A DNA stretch of 17,502 bases from Candidatus Iainarchaeum sp. (GCA_018691995.1 JABHJM010000089.1:1-17502); one strand, 5' to 3'; numbered from the stretch's first letter, positions 5,977 to 12,654 are shown. Numbers and translations are program-made. The notes: generated by a model not told the origin, from the letters alone.

Positions 5977-6573
5977 ATGGGATTAGCAAAATACATTACA
6001 CAAACTTTTCAAAAAGAATGGAAAGGAACTCAAGACGAGAATCATGATTATAAATCATTAATGCAAAAAAGAACTATTGAATACCGTAAAGAAGTGAAAG
6101 CTGTAGTAAAAATAGCTAAACCAACAAATCTTGCAAGTGCACGACAAGTTGGATACAAAGCAAAAAATGATATTATTGTTGCAAGAGTAAGAGTTAGAAA
6201 AGGAAGCGGAACTTATTCAAGACCAAAAAGCAAGAGAAGACCAAAAAGACAAGGACAAGCAAAGTTAACAAGAAGAAAAAGTACAAGAGCAATGGCTGAA
6301 GAAAAAGCATCAAAGAAATTTGAAAACACTGAAGTTATTGGGTCATACAAAATTGCTGAAGATGGAAAAAGTCATTATTATGAAATTGTTTTAGCAGATA
6401 GAGATTCTAGTGTTATTGCAAAAGATAAAGAACTTGCATTTTTAAAGACTGGTCAAAAGGGAAGAGCTGAAAGAGGAAAAACACTAGCTGGAAAAGTTAA
6501 CAAAGAAACAAACAAAAAGAAAAATAGAAAATATAGAAAGAAAAATAAAGTGAAAAATAATCACAGTAAGTAA
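5977..6573 (+). CDS. rpl15e: Ribosomal protein eL15 (L15e)
   Basis: A 198-residue large-subunit protein. The start MGLAKYITQTFQKEW, the segment ASARQVGYKAKNDIIVARVR, the basic G-S-G-T-Y-S-R-P-K-S-K-R-R-P run and the tail region R-A-E-R-G-K-T are eL15 hallmarks. The protein is buried in rRNA of the 50S subunit. The C-terminal 30 residues (KVNKETNKKKNRKYRKKNK) are unusually Lys-rich. The start is supported by GAAGTGAT upstream with suitable spacing; the overlapping mini-frame ATG-AAG-TGA at 5962-5970 contains that motif. It is the first gene of the exosome superoperon, with rpp30 33 bp downstream, the order conserved in many archaea. Confidence 0.95.
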   Translation: MGLAKYITQTFQKEWKGTQDENHDYKSLMQKRTIEYRKEVKAVVKIAKPTNLASARQVGYKAKNDIIVARVRVRKGSGTYSRPKSKRRPKRQGQAKLTRRKSTRAMAEEKASKKFENTEVIGSYKIAEDGKSHYYEIVLADRDSSVIAKDKELAFLKTGQKGRAERGKTLAGKVNKETNKKKNRKYRKKNKVKNNHSK

Positions 6574-6576
6574 TTA

Positions 6577-6593
6577 ACTTTGCAAAGCAAAGT
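6577..6593 (+). repeat. Hairpin between eL15 and rnp3
   Basis: ACTTTGCAAAGCAAAGT forms a 7-bp stem (6577-6583 with 6587-6593) closed by AAA. Its 3' arm overlaps the AGTGA ribosome-binding motif (6591-6595) of rnp3. It may therefore reduce translation of Rpp30 or protect the upstream RNA end. Confidence 0.5.
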
Positions 6594-6605
6594 GAAATTA
6601 ATATT

Positions 6606-7160
6606 ATGGATTTAGTATACGGTCAATCGCTCAAAGAGCTGTTGCAAATAAGTTCTTACTTTAAAGAACAACTAATTGTTTTAGTTAGCACAGAGCTAGC
6701 AGAATCTGCAGTAAAAAAGAAATCTCTCAAAACTTGTTTTATAGTTACACCAAAAACCGATCTTAATAAAATCAAAAATAAAAAAAAGGCAGTTGTTGGT
6801 GGAAGTGTTAAGTTAAATGAATTCGCTGTTAAAATAAAAGCCAACTTTTTACTGCAACCAGTAAATGAAAAACAATTCTTTGATCTTTCTTTGGCAAAAA
6901 AATTAGCAGAAAACAAAACGACTGTTGTTTTAATGTTTGATGAATTAAGGAAAAAAAATTCTTTTGAAAGACACCTTTATTGGAAAAATTATTTAGAAGT
7001 AGTAAATTATTGTAAAAGAAAAGGAACAAAATTTATTGTTGCTTCAGGTGGAGACGATCCACTCGCACTAAGACCAAGAAAAGTTAGAAGAGCTTTAGCC
7101 GAAATTTTAGGACTTGATGCAAAAAAAGCAAAAGAATATTTGAGTGAAGAAATAAAATAG
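6606..7160 (+). CDS. rnp3: RNase P protein component 3 (Rpp30)
   Basis: A 184-residue PHP-fold-derived subunit of RNase P, which trims the 5' leader of pre-tRNA. The second half is clear: V-V-G-G-S-V-K-L-N-E-F-A, LLQPV, LAKKLAENKTTVVLMFDELR, a helix followed by G-T-K-F-I-V-A-S-G-G, and D-D-P-L-A-L-R-P-R. This matches the archaeal Rpp30 order (NxxLNrFavs, LAxxNgvaiEi, SSGA, DlRxPrd). The front is short: the usual first strand with F-Y-D-L-H is reduced to M-D-L-V-Y, so this is a trimmed form. It is followed after four bases by pop5, its usual partner, and preceded by eL15. The Shine-Dalgarno AGTGA partly lies in a hairpin. Confidence 0.88.
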   Translation: MDLVYGQSLKELLQISSYFKEQLIVLVSTELAESAVKKKSLKTCFIVTPKTDLNKIKNKKKAVVGGSVKLNEFAVKIKANFLLQPVNEKQFFDLSLAKKLAENKTTVVLMFDELRKKNSFERHLYWKNYLEVVNYCKRKGTKFIVASGGDDPLALRPRKVRRALAEILGLDAKKAKEYLSEEIK

Positions 7161-7173
7161 TGAAGTGAAAAAA

Positions 7174-7527
7174 ATGGTTAAAATTGAAAAAAAGAAAAAG
7201 AAAACAATTCCACTTTCAAAAAGAGAAAGAAAACGTTATGTGTTAATAGAAATTTTAAATGCCGAAGTGGCAGAAAAAGATTTTTACTTTGGATTTTGGA
7301 TTGAACTCTTAGGTTTTTTTGGATCGCGCGGTTTAGCAGAAATAAATCCAAGAATTGTTTTATACAAAAATAATAAAGTTATTGTAAAATGTAAAAGAAG
7401 TAAAGAAGTTGAATTAATTGCCGGGTTAGCGTTTGTTAACAAAATAAGAAACAAAAAAGTAATTTTGAATCCATTACTTACTTCTGGAACAATTAAGAAA
7501 CTAAAAACAGAAGCGGGAATTAAATAG
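7174..7527 (+). CDS. rnp2: RNase P protein component 2 (Pop5)
   Basis: 117 residues from the ATG at 7174. A GTG at 7165 is in frame but is itself part of the Shine-Dalgarno AAGTGA, so the ATG is preferred; the same AAGTGAAAAAAATGG arrangement occurs before SBDS. The body R-K-R-Y-V-L-I-E-I, then F-W-I-E-L-L-G-F-F-G, then N-P-R-I-V-L-Y, then K-V-I-V-K-C-K-R and the ending LNPLLTSGTIKKLK is typical of Pop5/Rpp14. The S-G-T-I-K near the end is the family mark. Pop5 binds Rpp30 and activates the RNase P RNA. The N-terminus has a K-rich lead of ten residues. A weak 5-bp hairpin with T-run follows (about 7530-7552). Confidence 0.9.
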   Translation: MVKIEKKKKKTIPLSKRERKRYVLIEILNAEVAEKDFYFGFWIELLGFFGSRGLAEINPRIVLYKNNKVIVKCKRSKEVELIAGLAFVNKIRNKKVILNPLLTSGTIKKLKTEAGIK

Positions 7528-7557
7528 AACTGCTTTTCCTAGCTGTTTTAAGCACAC

Positions 7558-7574
7558 AAAATTATATTTATAAA
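7558..7574 (+). promoter_or_regulatory. psmA promoter, 17-bp copy 1
   Basis: AAAATTATATTTATAAA contains a good TATA box (ATTTATAAA, 7566-7574) about 55 bp before the psmA ATG. The identical 17-mer is found again upstream of SBDS at 8344-8360, which suggests co-regulated or recently copied promoters. Confidence 0.6.
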
Positions 7575-7628
7575 TGTTCCTTATGTAGAATATATTGTAT
7601 AGTAAAGAGATGAAAAAGAGGCTATTTT

Positions 7629-8345
7629 ATGTATCCAATGCAATCGAAAACACCAGCGTATGATAAAGTTCCAACAATGTTTTCTCCTGATGGAAGACTA
7701 TATCAGGTAGAATACGCATCAAAAATTGTTGAACAAGGAACAACAGGTGTTGGAATTGTTTACAAAGAAGGAGTACTTTTAGCAGCGGACAAAAGTATTG
7801 CGAGCAAATTAGTTTATCCAGATTCAATAGAAAAAATATTTAAGATTGACAAAAATATTGGAGTTGTTTCAGCAGGACTTGTAGGAGATGCAAGACGACT
7901 TGTTGGAATTGCAAGAAGACAAGCTCAAGATAATAGAATGATTTATTCTGAAGAAATACAAATTGAAGTAATGGCAAAAGAAATTGCAGAAACAAAACAA
8001 GCCTTTACTCAATATGGAGGACTAAGACCTTTTGGTGTTGCATTTATTGTTGCAGGAACTGATGAAAAAGGACCAAGTCTATTCCAAACAGAACCTTCTG
8101 GAGCACTTGCACAATACAAATCAGTTGCAATTGGAAGAAATAAAGAAAAAGCAATGGGTGTTTTTGAAAAAGAATATAAAGAAGGAATTACATTTGAAAA
8201 AGCAATTGTATTAGCATACAAAGCATTACAAAAAAGTTTACCAGACAAAGAAAAAATAAATCTTAATAGAGTAGAATTTGCAATTGTTAATGATAAAGGA
8301 TTTAGAGTACTTGACGAACAAGAAATAAAAAAGTACTTAAAATAA
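7629..8345 (+). CDS. psmA: Proteasome alpha subunit PsmA
   Basis: A 238-residue alpha-type 20S proteasome subunit that forms the outer rings and gates entry. The hallmark TMFSPDGRLYQVEYASKIV (residues 16-34) and an N-terminal gating peptide before it mark it as alpha. It lacks the catalytic N-terminal Thr of beta subunits, as expected. G-T-T-G-V-G-I, A-A-D-K-S, L-R-P-F-G-V-A and P-S-G-A fit the family. It retains the N-terminal Y-D-x-x-P-T-M-F-S-P in place of the more usual Y-D-R-A-I-T-V-F-S-P. The start ATG at 7629 is preceded by a weak AGAGG. It sits between pop5 and SBDS, the standard order of the superoperon. No beta subunit is in the window. Confidence 0.96.
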   Translation: MYPMQSKTPAYDKVPTMFSPDGRLYQVEYASKIVEQGTTGVGIVYKEGVLLAADKSIASKLVYPDSIEKIFKIDKNIGVVSAGLVGDARRLVGIARRQAQDNRMIYSEEIQIEVMAKEIAETKQAFTQYGGLRPFGVAFIVAGTDEKGPSLFQTEPSGALAQYKSVAIGRNKEKAMGVFEKEYKEGITFEKAIVLAYKALQKSLPDKEKINLNRVEFAIVNDKGFRVLDEQEIKKYLK

Positions 8346-8360
8346 AATTATATTTATAAA
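8344..8360 (+). promoter_or_regulatory. SBDS-exosome promoter, 17-bp copy 2
   Basis: AAAATTATATTTATAAA starts inside the psmA stop codon and is identical to the psmA promoter 17-mer at 7558-7574. It lies 64 bp before the SBDS ATG and should drive SBDS-rrp4-rrp41-rrp42. Confidence 0.6.
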
Positions 8361-8366
8361 AAAACT

Positions 8367-8404
8367 AAAGCTCTAAAGCAAAAGAAAAAAAAGAGCTTTT
8401 TTTT
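8367..8404 (+). terminator. Hairpin with T8 tract after psmA
   Basis: AAAGCTC (8367-8373) pairs with GAGCTTT (8393-8399) across a 19-nt A-rich loop, followed without a break by a T8 run (8397-8404). It resembles an intrinsic terminator for psmA read-through. It overlaps the predicted start region of the SBDS transcript, so promoter and terminator are interleaved. Confidence 0.5.
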
Positions 8405-8423
8405 AAAATGAGAAGTGAAAAAA

Positions 8424-9116
8424 ATGGTCAAAATAGATGATGCAGTAATAGCTAGAATGGAAAAGCATGGGCATAAATATGAAGTACTTGTTGATCCAGA
8501 TTTAGCAATGAATGTTAAGCATGGAAAAGAAGTAGATTATTCTGAACTCTTAGCAGCAGACAGAGTTTTCAAAGATTCAAAAGCTGGAGAAGAACAAAGT
8601 CCAGAATTTTTAAAAGAACAATTTGAAACTGACGACATTAATGTAATTGCAAAAAAAATTATTACTGATGGAGATGTTCAATTAACAACTGAACAAAGAA
8701 GACATTTCTTAGCAAAAAAGAAAAATGAAATAATTACAATGATTTCAAGAAATGCAGTTGATCCACAATCAAAAACACCACACCCTCCACAAAGAATTGA
8801 GAATGCAATGGAACAAGCAAAAATTCATATTGATGCATTTAAAAGTGTAGAAGAACAAGTAAACACAATTGTTGATGAAATCAAAAAAATTATTCCAATT
8901 TCGATGGACAAAATTGATTTTGCAGTAAAAATTCCAGCAGTACACGCAGGAAGATGTAGTGCAATAATTCACAAATTTGAAATTAAAAAAGAACAATGGC
9001 TAAATGATGGAAGCCTTGTAGCAGAATTCTTTTTACCAGTTGGAATGAAACAAGATATATTAAATGAATTAAATTCAGCAACACATGGTGAAATAGATAT
9101 TAAAATTATAGAATAG
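8424..9116 (+). CDS. SBDS/Sdo1 ribosome maturation protein
   Basis: 230 residues from the ATG at 8424; the in-frame GTG at 8415 belongs to the AAGTGA ribosome-binding motif and is not chosen. The three SBDS domains are present: FYSH domain (about 1-88, VIARMEKHGHKYEVLVDPD then R-V-F-K), the helical middle domain (about 90-160, L-T-T-E-Q-R-R and N-A-V-D-P-Q-S-K-T-P-H-P-P-Q-R-I) and the C-terminal ferredoxin-like domain (about 161-230, M-D-K-I-D-F-A-V-K-I-P). SBDS helps release aIF6 from the nascent 50S subunit and has been linked to the exosome by gene order. It leads the exosome genes, followed by rrp4 after 11 bp. Confidence 0.95.
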   Translation: MVKIDDAVIARMEKHGHKYEVLVDPDLAMNVKHGKEVDYSELLAADRVFKDSKAGEEQSPEFLKEQFETDDINVIAKKIITDGDVQLTTEQRRHFLAKKKNEIITMISRNAVDPQSKTPHPPQRIENAMEQAKIHIDAFKSVEEQVNTIVDEIKKIIPISMDKIDFAVKIPAVHAGRCSAIIHKFEIKKEQWLNDGSLVAEFFLPVGMKQDILNELNSATHGEIDIKIIE

Positions 9117-9127
9117 GAGATGAATAA

Positions 9128-9730
9128 ATGAAAAAAATAGTAATACCTGGCGAATTATTGTCAGAAGAGAGAAAAAGACTCGGAGGAAATGTATTTGTTT
9201 CTGATGGGAAAATATACTCAAGAGTTTTAGGAATTTCTGACGACGAAAACGAAAGAGCAACAGTTGTTCCACTTGAAGGAAAATATAATCCTCAAATAGA
9301 AGACACAATAATAGGAGTAGTTTCAAGAGTAATCCACGCAGGATACATTGTTGATGTTAACTCTTATGCAGAATCATTTATCCCTCGTTCAGCACTAAGA
9401 AATGGTGAACTAAAAGTTGGGGACGTGATTATGGCAAAAGTAACAGATGTAAACGAAGTAAAAGAAGCAAATATTTCTTTTCCAAAAAGAATGTTTGACG
9501 GAGACATAATCCCTGTTACTGCAGTAAGAACTCCAAGATTAATTGGAAAAAACGGTTCCATGTTAGAATTACTAAGAAATGGAACAGGCGCAGATGTAAT
9601 TGTAGGAAAAAACGGAAGAATCTGGGCAAAAGGAGGGGACCTTGAATTGTTAAGAAAAGTTGTTTTCTTTATTGAAAATAATTCATACAAAAGCAACTTG
9701 ACAAAAGCAGTAGAAGGGTTCTTCAAATAG
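9128..9730 (+). CDS. rrp4: Exosome RNA-binding subunit Rrp4
   Basis: A 200-residue cap protein of the archaeal exosome. Order: N-terminal domain (1-55, V-I-P-G-E-L-L and D-G-K-I-Y-S-R-V-L-G), S1 domain (about 56-118, D-T-I-I-G-V-V-S-R, AGYIVDVNS and S-F-I-P-R-S), then a KH domain (about 125-185) with the paired G-K-N-G-S-M and G-K-N-G-R-I-W-A-K-G motifs. Three Rrp4 or Csl4 copies sit on the hexameric ring and feed RNA in. Csl4, the alternative cap, is not in the window. The start has GGAGATGA a few bases upstream. The next gene rrp41 begins 16 bp after the stop. Confidence 0.95.
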   Translation: MKKIVIPGELLSEERKRLGGNVFVSDGKIYSRVLGISDDENERATVVPLEGKYNPQIEDTIIGVVSRVIHAGYIVDVNSYAESFIPRSALRNGELKVGDVIMAKVTDVNEVKEANISFPKRMFDGDIIPVTAVRTPRLIGKNGSMLELLRNGTGADVIVGKNGRIWAKGGDLELLRKVVFFIENNSYKSNLTKAVEGFFK

Positions 9731-9746
9731 GTAAGGATGTGAAAAA

Positions 9747-10517
9747 ATGACAGAACAAAACGTAGATTATAAGAAAACTAAAAAAAGACTTGACGGAAGA
9801 AAGATGGATGAAACAAGACCACTAAAAATTGATGTTGGTGTTATTCCAAATGCTGATGGAAGTGCATACCTTGAATGGGGACAAAATAAAGTTTATGCGG
9901 CAGTTTATGGGCCAAGAGAAGCTTTACCAAAACATTCTGCAAACGCATACAAATCAGTAATAAAAGTGGAATACAGAATGACTTCATTCTCAGTTCCAGA
10001 CAGAAAAAGACCTGGTCCAAATAGGAGAGATCAAGAAATTTCAAAAGTACTCTCAGAAGCACTAAGTAGAGCTGTTTTTGTAGAACAATTTCCAAATACA
10101 GAAATTGGAGTATATGTTGAAGTAATTGATTCAAATGCAGGTTCAAGAGTAGCATGTCTAACAGCCGCAAGTTGTGCGCTAGCAGACGCAGGACTTCCAA
10201 TGAGAGATCTTGTTGCAGCTACAGGTGTTGGAAAAGCATATGGTGAATTAGTAATTGACTTAAATAAAGATGAAGAAGATGCACCAGATGCAGTTGATAT
10301 TCCAATCGCAATATTGCCAAATAGTGAAGAAATTGTATTATTACAAATGGACGGACTATTAACAAAAAAAGAATGGGAAAAAATTGCAAAGCTTGGAATA
10401 CAAGGATGTAAAGATGTATATGCAATCCAAAAAGAGGCTTTACAAAAAAAGTTCAAACTTGGAGAAGCATCAAAAAAGGACTTAGGGAAAAAAACTAAAA
10501 AGAAGGTGAAAAAATGA
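9747..10517 (+). CDS. rrp41: Exosome catalytic subunit Rrp41
   Basis: A 256-residue RNase PH-fold subunit that carries the phosphorolytic active site of the exosome ring. R-L-D-G-R (14-18), E-W-G-Q-N-K-V-Y-A-A-V-Y-G-P-R (43-57), R-R-D (93-95), and the catalytic acidic region D181-A-V-D184-I-P-I-A are all kept, so it should be active. It degrades RNA 3'-5' with phosphate, or adds tails with ADP. The C-terminal 18 residues (S-K-K-D-L-G-K-K-T-K-K-K-V-K-K) are an added Lys-rich tail. The start is preceded by GGATGTGA. Its stop overlaps the rrp42 ATG by 4 bp, so the two ring subunits are translationally coupled in a one-to-one ratio. Confidence 0.96.
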   Translation: MTEQNVDYKKTKKRLDGRKMDETRPLKIDVGVIPNADGSAYLEWGQNKVYAAVYGPREALPKHSANAYKSVIKVEYRMTSFSVPDRKRPGPNRRDQEISKVLSEALSRAVFVEQFPNTEIGVYVEVIDSNAGSRVACLTAASCALADAGLPMRDLVAATGVGKAYGELVIDLNKDEEDAPDAVDIPIAILPNSEEIVLLQMDGLLTKKEWEKIAKLGIQGCKDVYAIQKEALQKKFKLGEASKKDLGKKTKKKVKK

Positions 10518-11305
10518 GAAACACAACACTTGAATACGATGTTTCAAAAGCAGCTGAACTAGCAAGAGAAGGAAAAAGACTTGATGGAAGAGCACTTGAT
10601 GAAATGCGAGAATTAACAATTGAAACAGACTTTGCAAAAAATGCAGAAGGTTCAACAATGGTAACTCTTGGAAAAACAAAAGTTATGGCTGGACTAAAAA
10701 TGGGAGTGGGAATGCCTTACCCTGATAGTCAAGACGAAGGAGCAATTAGCGTTGGAGCTGAACAATTACCATTAGCTCATCCAGATTATGAATCTGGAAG
10801 ACCAAGCGATAATGAAGTTGAGCTTGCAAGAGTAGTTGATCGAGGTTTACGTGAAAGTAAAGCAATTGACTTCAAACAACTTTGCATAAAAGAAGGAGAA
10901 GCAGTATGGGTTGGATACTTAGATTTCTACGCTCTTAACGGAGACGGAAACCTATTTGATTCAGGTTCAATAGCAGCTCTTGTAACTTTTGCAAATGCAA
11001 AAATGCCAAAACTTGACAAAGACAATAGAATAATTCAAAAAGAATATTCTGGAAAAATAAAATTAGCAAGATTTCCACTATTAACAACTTTTGCAAAAGT
11101 TGGCGGAAAAGTATTGCTTGATCCAACATACATCGAAGAAAAGGCTTCAGAAGCAAGATTCTCTGTAGCAACAAGCGATGATGGATTCATGACAGCAATG
11201 CAAAAAGGAGTAGGAGGAAGCTTTACTTTGGAAGAAGTTAATTATATGATTGACTTAGCGTTCAAAGTAGCAGACAATACACGAAAAAAGCTAAAACTAA
11301 AGTAA
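10514..11305 (+). CDS. rrp42: Exosome ring subunit Rrp42
   Basis: A 263-residue RNase PH-fold partner of Rrp41. R-L-D-G-R (22-26), L-G-K-T-K-V-M-A-G-L, P-Y-P-D-S-Q-D-E-G (68-76), E-L-A-R-V-V-D-R-G-L-R-E-S (103-115), and D-P-T-Y-I-E-E (203-209) followed by G-V-G-G-S-F-T-L-E-E-V identify the family. Rrp42 is catalytically silent itself but shapes the RNA-binding site. The start has AGGTGAAAAA directly upstream. A strong hairpin and a new TATA box follow before eL43, so this gene probably ends the SBDS-exosome transcript. Confidence 0.96.
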   Translation: MRNTTLEYDVSKAAELAREGKRLDGRALDEMRELTIETDFAKNAEGSTMVTLGKTKVMAGLKMGVGMPYPDSQDEGAISVGAEQLPLAHPDYESGRPSDNEVELARVVDRGLRESKAIDFKQLCIKEGEAVWVGYLDFYALNGDGNLFDSGSIAALVTFANAKMPKLDKDNRIIQKEYSGKIKLARFPLLTTFAKVGGKVLLDPTYIEEKASEARFSVATSDDGFMTAMQKGVGGSFTLEEVNYMIDLAFKVADNTRKKLKLK

Positions 11306-11321
11306 ATACTTGGTTTTAACG

Positions 11322-11347
11322 ATAACTTCCCTTCAATGGGAGGTTAT
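11322..11347 (+). terminator. Strong hairpin after rrp42
   Basis: ATAACTTCCC (11322-11331) pairs with GGGAGGTTAT (11338-11347) as ten pairs, one of them G-U, across a TTCAAT loop. It follows the rrp42 stop by 16 nt and precedes the eL43 TATA box. It may end or protect the exosome mRNA. A 10-bp direct repeat AATACTTGGT flanks the block (11305-11314 and 11375-11384). Confidence 0.55.
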
Positions 11348-11354
11348 TTAAAGC
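11346..11354 (+). promoter_or_regulatory. TATA-like promoter of eL43-rpoP-pcc1-pfdB
   Basis: ATTTAAAGC lies about 40 bp before the eL43 ATG, immediately after the rrp42 hairpin. GGTGAGTAC before the ATG supplies the ribosome-binding site. Confidence 0.45.
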
Positions 11355-11390
11355 TTTTTAAAGAAAAAATAATTAATACTTGGTGAGTAC

Positions 11391-11861
11391 ATGAAAAAGA
11401 CAAAAAAAGTAAAATCAACTGGAAGATTCGGCTCAAGATACGGAGTTGGAATTAGAAAAAGAGTAGCAAAAGTAGAAGAAAGACAAAACAAAAAGGCAGT
11501 ATGTCCATTTTGTAAATTTAAAAAGATAAAGAGAAAAGCAGCAGGACTTTTTGAATGTAAAAAATGCGGTGCAGAATTCACTGGTGGAGCTTACGAATCA
11601 GAAACTCTTATTGGAAAAACTATTAAAAAAATGGTTACTCAGAAATCTTTTGCAGCAAGTGCAGCAGAACTAGTAAAAGAAACAGAAAAATCAAGTTATT
11701 CTGATATTGAAGCAGAAGTTTCAAAATCAATGAATGAAGATGATGAAGTAGTAGAAGAAGTAGCAGAAAAACCAAAAAAGAAAACTGTTAAAAAAACTAC
11801 AAAAAAATCTGTTAAAAAAGTTGCTAAAAAAGAAAAGAAAGTAAAAGAGGAAGAGGAGTAG
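11391..11861 (+). CDS. rpl37ae: Ribosomal protein eL43 (L37Ae) with long tail
   Basis: 156 residues, about twice the usual 70-90 of eL43. The N-terminal 85 residues are a normal eL43: T-G-R-F-G-S-R-Y-G-V-G-I-R-K-R-V and a zinc ribbon with C38, C41, C56 and C59, then F-T-G-G-A-Y. It binds rRNA in the 50S subunit. Residues 86-156 form an added tail: a Ser/Ala-rich part, an acidic patch (N-E-D-D-E-V-V-E-E-V) and a Lys-rich repeat (KKTVKKTTKKSVKKVAKK) ending in E-E-E-E. The tail shows no separate domain. Start supported by GGTGA. Followed five bases later by rpoP, the conserved order. The tail could be a genuine lineage feature because no frameshift is needed to read it. Confidence 0.93.
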   Translation: MKKTKKVKSTGRFGSRYGVGIRKRVAKVEERQNKKAVCPFCKFKKIKRKAAGLFECKKCGAEFTGGAYESETLIGKTIKKMVTQKSFAASAAELVKETEKSSYSDIEAEVSKSMNEDDEVVEEVAEKPKKKTVKKTTKKSVKKVAKKEKKVKEEEE

Positions 11862-11866
11862 TTATT

Positions 11867-12001
11867 ATGAGTTATAGATGTGCGAAATGTGGAAAAGAAA
11901 TTGAAAACATTGAAGATGGAATGGTTAGATGTCAAAGTTGTGGCCATAGAATTCTCTACAAAAAAAGAGATCCAATCGCAAAAACAATAAAAGTTGATTA
12001 G
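11867..12001 (+). CDS. rpoP: RNA polymerase subunit P (Rpo12)
   Basis: A 44-residue subunit of archaeal RNA polymerase. It reads M-S-Y-R-C-A-K-C-G-K-E-I-E, then V-R-C-Q-S-C-G-H-R-I-L-Y-K-K-R. The two CxxC pairs (C5, C8, C22, C25) bind one zinc, and C-G-H-R-I-L-Y-K-K-R is the family signature of Rpb12/RpoP. It lies between eL43 and pcc1, the usual place in this superoperon, with 5 bp before and 2 bp after. It is complete at the normal length of about 45 residues. Its start ATG has only a weak upstream purine run (GAGGAG inside eL43). Confidence 0.96.
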   Translation: MSYRCAKCGKEIENIEDGMVRCQSCGHRILYKKRDPIAKTIKVD

Positions 12002-12003
12002 GG

Positions 12004-12240
12004 ATGTTATTCCTTGACATAAAAATTAAGTTTGATTCAAAAAAACAACTCGACGCATTTTTTGGATCAATAAAACCAGAACTTAACGAGGAGTTCAAAA
12101 GAAGTGAAACAAAAATTGCTTCAAAAGGAGAATCCTTAGAAGTTAGTATAAGAGCAAGTGATAAAACAGCACTAAGAGCTTCACTTAACTCTATTACAAA
12201 ACCATTAAAATTATTTAACCAATTGGAGGCGTTAGAATGA
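12004..12240 (+). CDS. pcc1: KEOPS subunit Pcc1
   Basis: A 78-residue protein of the KEOPS complex, which makes the universal t6A at position 37 of ANN-decoding tRNAs. The sequence I-K-I-K-F-D-S, E-A-like helix, then S-L-E-V-S-I-R-A-S-D-K-T-A-L-R-A-S-L-N-S-I-T-K-P-L-K-L is the Pcc1 pattern; the A-x-D-x-x-A-L-R-A-x-x-N-S helix is the dimer helix. Normal length is about 80. The start ATG lies 2 bp after rpoP and the stop overlaps the prefoldin beta start by 4 bp. Kae1 and Bud32 are not in the window. In many archaea an Imp4/Brix gene separates rpoP and pcc1; here they abut. Confidence 0.88.
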   Translation: MLFLDIKIKFDSKKQLDAFFGSIKPELNEEFKRSETKIASKGESLEVSIRASDKTALRASLNSITKPLKLFNQLEALE

Positions 12241-12602
12241 ATGAAGATGAACAAAGAGCATTAGTAATGGACTTTGAAAGGAATAGACAACTTCTTTCAA
12301 CTATTTCACAACAAAAACAACAACTTTCAGTTCAAAATGAAGTTATAGCAGCTTCTCTTGATGAACTAAAAGATACAAAAGAAAAATCTGTGTTAAAAGT
12401 TGTTGGAAATATTTTAGTTCAAAAGTCGGTTGTTGATATGAAAAAAGAATTAAATGAACAACAGGAAACAACAGGACTTAAATTAAAAACTCTTGAAAAA
12501 CAAGAAGAAACAATAATCAAAAAATTGAATTCTATTAAAGCAAAGGTTGAAGGCCCTGCTAAAGAAGAGAAAAAAGAAACAAAGAAAAAAACTAAAAAAT
12601 AG
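12237..12602 (+). CDS. pfdB: Prefoldin beta subunit
   Basis: A 121-residue prefoldin beta: two long amphipathic helices (about 4-48 and 70-108) joined by the short beta-hairpin region S-V-L-K-V-V-G-N-I-L-V-Q-K (50-62), where V-G-N-I-L-V is the typical beta-hairpin sequence (compare -xGxxLV in the family). With prefoldin alpha it makes the hexamer that hands unfolded proteins to the thermosome. The last 15 residues (K-E-E-K-K-E-T-K-K-K-T-K-K) are a Lys-rich extension. The 4-bp overlap with pcc1 and GGAGG upstream support the start. It closes the eL43 transcription module, followed by a hairpin. Confidence 0.9.
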   Translation: MNEDEQRALVMDFERNRQLLSTISQQKQQLSVQNEVIAASLDELKDTKEKSVLKVVGNILVQKSVVDMKKELNEQQETTGLKLKTLEKQEETIIKKLNSIKAKVEGPAKEEKKETKKKTKK

Positions 12603-12627
12603 TTGAATTAAATTAATTTAACGACTC

Positions 12628-12650
12628 GTCAAAGGTGTTTTGCCTTTGAC
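12628..12650 (+). terminator. Hairpin after prefoldin beta
   Basis: GTCAAAGG (12628-12635) and CCTTTGAC (12643-12650) form a perfect 8-bp stem around a TGTTTTG loop, 25 nt after the pfdB stop. No long T tract follows, so it may instead be a 3'-end stabiliser. Confidence 0.45.
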
Positions 12651-12654
12651 ATTA

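Noticed and set aside
7610..7663. Short frame (17 codons) overlapping the psmA start
   Set aside because: It is short, out of frame with psmA and has no conserved features; the psmA start at 7629 gives the full family N-terminus.
10031..10456. Minus-strand ORF of 141 codons inside rrp41
   Set aside because: It is entirely antisense to a conserved gene, has no promoter or ribosome-binding site, and a Ser/Ala/Phe mix typical of a shadow frame.
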